DNA of 8,218 nt from Acidobacteriota bacterium (lineage in GTDB: Bacteria > Acidobacteriota > Terriglobia > Versatilivoradales > Versatilivoraceae), in assembly GCA_028875135.1 (NCBI GenBank), contig JAPPFQ010000165.1, forward strand, positions 1-8,218. Direction: 5' to 3'. The number at the start of each line of letters is the position of its first letter. Position 1 is the first letter of the stretch. A program made the translations under genes and the position numbers. Positions 6,463 to 8,218 of the stretch are shown here, piece after piece. Under the pieces are notes generated by a model. The model had not been told where the DNA came from. It ran no database searches and saw nothing but the letters and a program-made list of their open reading frames with translations.

Positions 6463-6485
6463 TTGAGAGTCGTTGAGAATTGAGA
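6463..6485 (+). repeat. Three TTGAGA repeats in the E1α-E1β spacer
   Basis: TTGAGA occurs at 6463-6468, 6473-6478 and 6480-6485, directly after the E1α stop. A fourth copy overlaps the E1β stop codon at 7547-7552. No hairpin forms between the copies. It may be slippage or chance, or a short binding site; no function can be assigned. Confidence 0.3.
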
Positions 6486-6499
6486 TCCACCGTACGATC

Positions 6500-6507
6500 A
6501 AGGAGGT
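6500..6507 (+). promoter_or_regulatory. Near-perfect ribosome binding site of the E1β gene
   Basis: AAGGAGGT is a near-complete match to the anti-Shine-Dalgarno sequence, 6 nt before the ATG at 6514. It is the strongest ribosome site in the window and supports high translation of E1β. Confidence 0.8.
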
Positions 6508-6513
6508 CTTGAA

Positions 6514-7551
6514 ATGGCTGTAGCCACCGCCGCCCGAACCATCACTATCGCCGAGGCCCTCAACGAGTCCATTCGATTGGAGATGCGCGCCGATCCCAAG
6601 ATCGTCATCATGGGCGAAGATATCGCCGGAGGCGCCCAGGTGGAACACCTGGAAGATGACGAAGCCTGGGGGGGCGTCATGGGCGTGACCAAGGGATTGG
6701 TGCACGAGTTCGGCCGCGAGCGGGTTCTGGACACCCCCATTTCCGAGGCTGCTTTCATCGGGGCCGCGGTCGGGGCGGCGGCCACCGGGCTGCGTCCCAT
6801 CGCCGAATTGATGTTCTGCGGGTTCCTGGGGAGTTGCCTCGATTCCCTGCTCAACCAGGGCTCCAAGCTGCGCTACATGTTCGGCGGCAAGGCCATGGTT
6901 CCGGTCACCATTCGCACCATGATCGGAGGCGGCTTCCGGGCCGCCGCCCAGCACGCCCAGACCCTCTATCCCATGTTCGCCAACATTCCCGGCCTGAAGG
7001 TGGTGGCCCCCTCCAACGCCGCCGACGCCAAGGGCCTGCTGACGGCTTCCATCCGGGATGACGATCCGGTCATCTTCTGCGAGCACATCACCATGTACAC
7101 CATGAAGGGCGAGGTGCCGGGAGGAGAGCACATCGTGCCCATCGGCAAGGCCGCCGTGGCCCGGCCGGGCAGCGACGTGACGCTGCTGGGGGTGAGCCTC
7201 ACCGCCGTTCATGCCTTGAACGCCGCCGAGACCCTGGCCAAGGAGGGCATCGACGCCGAGGTGATCGATCTGCGCACCGTGTCCCCGCTCGACGAGGAGA
7301 CCATTCTGGAATCGGTGAAAAAGACCGGGCGCCTGGTGATCGTCGACGAGGCCAATCCTCTCTGCGGGCTGGCCTCGCACATCGCCGGCATGGTCGCCAG
7401 CCGGGGGTTCCACTGGCTGCGGGCGCCGGTGGGCATGGTGACGGCCCCCCACTCCCCGGTGCCCTTCAGCCCGGTGCTGGAGGACGCCTACCTGCCCAAT
7501 CCGCAAAAGGTGGTGGCCGCCGTGAAAGAGACCTGCTCCAAGGCGTCTTGA
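6514..7551 (+). CDS. acoB: Thiamine-diphosphate dehydrogenase E1 component, β subunit (acetoin dehydrogenase type)
   Basis: A 345-residue protein, standard for E1β. The N-terminal pyrimidine-binding domain shows ITIAEALNESIRLEM (10-24), MGEDIAGG (33-40, with the catalytic-type Glu35), GGVMGVTKGL (53-62), DTPISEAAFIGAAVG (73-87) and the Gly-rich turn IGGGFRAAAQHAQ (137-149, His147). The C-terminal transketolase domain carries VIDLRTVSPLDEETI (250-264) and VDEANPLCGLASHI (277-290). The stretch DDEAWGGVMGVTKGL between the two N-terminal motifs fits AcoB-like and 2-oxoisovalerate E1β proteins. It pairs with the α subunit immediately upstream and with the E2 that begins 40 bp downstream, in one operon. 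All expected motifs are present and it looks intact. Substrate specificity between acetoin and a 2-oxoacid is not fixed by the sequence alone. Confidence 0.9.
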   Translation: MAVATAARTITIAEALNESIRLEMRADPKIVIMGEDIAGGAQVEHLEDDEAWGGVMGVTKGLVHEFGRERVLDTPISEAAFIGAAVGAAATGLRPIAELMFCGFLGSCLDSLLNQGSKLRYMFGGKAMVPVTIRTMIGGGFRAAAQHAQTLYPMFANIPGLKVVAPSNAADAKGLLTASIRDDDPVIFCEHITMYTMKGEVPGGEHIVPIGKAAVARPGSDVTLLGVSLTAVHALNAAETLAKEGIDAEVIDLRTVSPLDEETILESVKKTGRLVIVDEANPLCGLASHIAGMVASRGFHWLRAPVGMVTAPHSPVPFSPVLEDAYLPNPQKVVAAVKETCSKAS

Positions 7552-7591
7552 GAGAGTGGCCGCCGAGCCACAAGGAACGAGGAAAGGTCCG

Positions 7592-8218
7592 ATGCCTATT
7601 GACGTCATCATGCCCAAGATGGGCATGGGAATGAGCGAGGGCAAGCTGTCCCGCTGGCAGGTCAAGGACGGAGACTCGGTGGAGGCCGGCCAGGTCGTCC
7701 TGGAGGTGGAGACCGACAAGGCCACCGCGGAGATGACGGCCGACGTGGACGGAGTCATCAGCGTGGTGGTGGCCGAGGGAGAAGTGGTGGACGTGGGGAC
7801 GGTCCTGGGCCGGATCGAGCCCGCCGAAGGGGCCGTGGTCAAGCCCCGGGCCGGGGGCGCGGCCGAGGGTCCCAGCGCCGAGATCCTGCAGGCCAACGGC
7901 ATCGCCCTGAACGTGCAGCAGACCGGCGAAGGGCCCGCGGTGGTCTTCATCCACGGCCTGAGCAGCTCCATGGAGTTATGGACCGGCCTGGATCAAGCCG
8001 GTTTTCAGGGCCGCACCCTGATCAGCTACGACCTGCGCGGCCATGGCCGTTCCGAGCAGACACCGGGCGCCCACACCCTCCGCAAGCACACCGCCGACCT
8101 GGTCGCCCTGCTGGAAACCCTCGGGGTTGAGCAAGCCAGCCTGGTGGGCCACTCGCTGGGCGCCATGATTGCGGTCGAGCTGGCCGCCAGCCGGCCCGAG
8201 AGCGTGCGTTCACTTTCG
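7592..8218 (+). CDS. acoC: Lipoyl domain-α/β-hydrolase fusion: AcoC-type E2 of the complex (3' end beyond window)
   Basis: Open for 209 codons to the window edge. The ATG at 7592 follows GAGGAAAGG (7579-7587). Residues 2-76 are a biotinyl/lipoyl attachment domain: MPKMGMGMSEGKLSRW, then ETDKAT with the lipoylatable Lys43. A short Ala/Gly/Pro linker (about 77-98) leads straight into an α/β-hydrolase: VVFIHGLSSSMELW (oxyanion loop, 117-130), SYDLRGHGRSE (145-155) and the nucleophile elbow GHSLGA with Ser188. No peripheral-subunit-binding domain and no chloramphenicol-acetyltransferase-like E2 core is seen in this span. This architecture is that of AcoC from acetoin-cleaving systems such as Cupriavidus necator and Pseudomonas putida, about 370 residues long, so about 160 residues are expected past the edge, including the catalytic Asp and His. 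Its presence is the main reason to read the operon as acetoin-type. The lipoamide dehydrogenase may follow. Confidence 0.87.
   Translation, partial: MPIDVIMPKMGMGMSEGKLSRWQVKDGDSVEAGQVVLEVETDKATAEMTADVDGVISVVVAEGEVVDVGTVLGRIEPAEGAVVKPRAGGAAEGPSAEILQANGIALNVQQTGEGPAVVFIHGLSSSMELWTGLDQAGFQGRTLISYDLRGHGRSEQTPGAHTLRKHTADLVALLETLGVEQASLVGHSLGAMIAVELAASRPESVRSLS

Noticed and set aside
5986..7971. Minus-strand open frame of 661 codons, the longest in the window
   Set aside because: It runs opposite three genes (E1α end, E1β, E2 start) that all have clear motifs and ribosome sites. A single real protein across these boundaries is implausible.

Overview
The window is GC-rich bacterial DNA with dense coding. 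The family mix is a β-propeller remnant of the peptidyl-α-hydroxyglycine-lyase-like type, an MR-type enolase, an M81 peptidase and a stand-alone B12-binding radical SAM enzyme. It recalls environmental Acidobacteriota-like or Chloroflexota/SAR202-like genomes rich in such catabolic paralogues. That placement is an inference from gene content, not a firm assignment.

Left part (1-2142), three elements. (i) The first 86 codons of an MFS transporter on the minus strand run off the left edge. (ii) A short plus-strand remnant is the C-terminal end of an NHL/six-bladed β-propeller protein. It begins almost exactly where the transporter starts, so it looks like debris of a rearrangement. (iii) A complete 568-residue minus-strand B12-binding radical SAM protein converges on the remnant and overlaps its end by 8 bp.

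Middle (2143-5339). A gene-free gap of about 409 bp holds only weak structures. Two co-directional plus-strand genes follow: a mandelate-racemase-type enolase superfamily enzyme (probable sugar-acid dehydratase or epimerase) and an M81/MlrC-family metallopeptidase with a GTG start. They are 61 bp apart and probably co-transcribed.

Right part (5340-8218). A 154-bp gap carries a good σ70-like promoter candidate and a leader hairpin. It is followed by a three-gene operon for a thiamine-diphosphate-dependent, acetoin-cleaving-type dehydrogenase complex: E1α (AcoA-like), E1β (AcoB-like) and the start of an E2 (AcoC-like). The E2 joins a lipoyl domain to an α/β-hydrolase instead of the usual acyltransferase. 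Each gene has a strong Shine-Dalgarno sequence. The E3 (lipoamide dehydrogenase) is not in the window and may lie downstream or elsewhere.

Taken together, the plus-strand genes read as a catabolic island. M81 hydrolase and enolase-type enzymes would process an amide- or hydroxy-acid-containing substrate, and the lipoyl complex would cleave a C4 hydroxyketone or 2-oxoacid to an acyl-CoA. The link between the two blocks is inferred from adjacency only. I saw no CRISPR array, tRNA, rRNA or insertion sequence.
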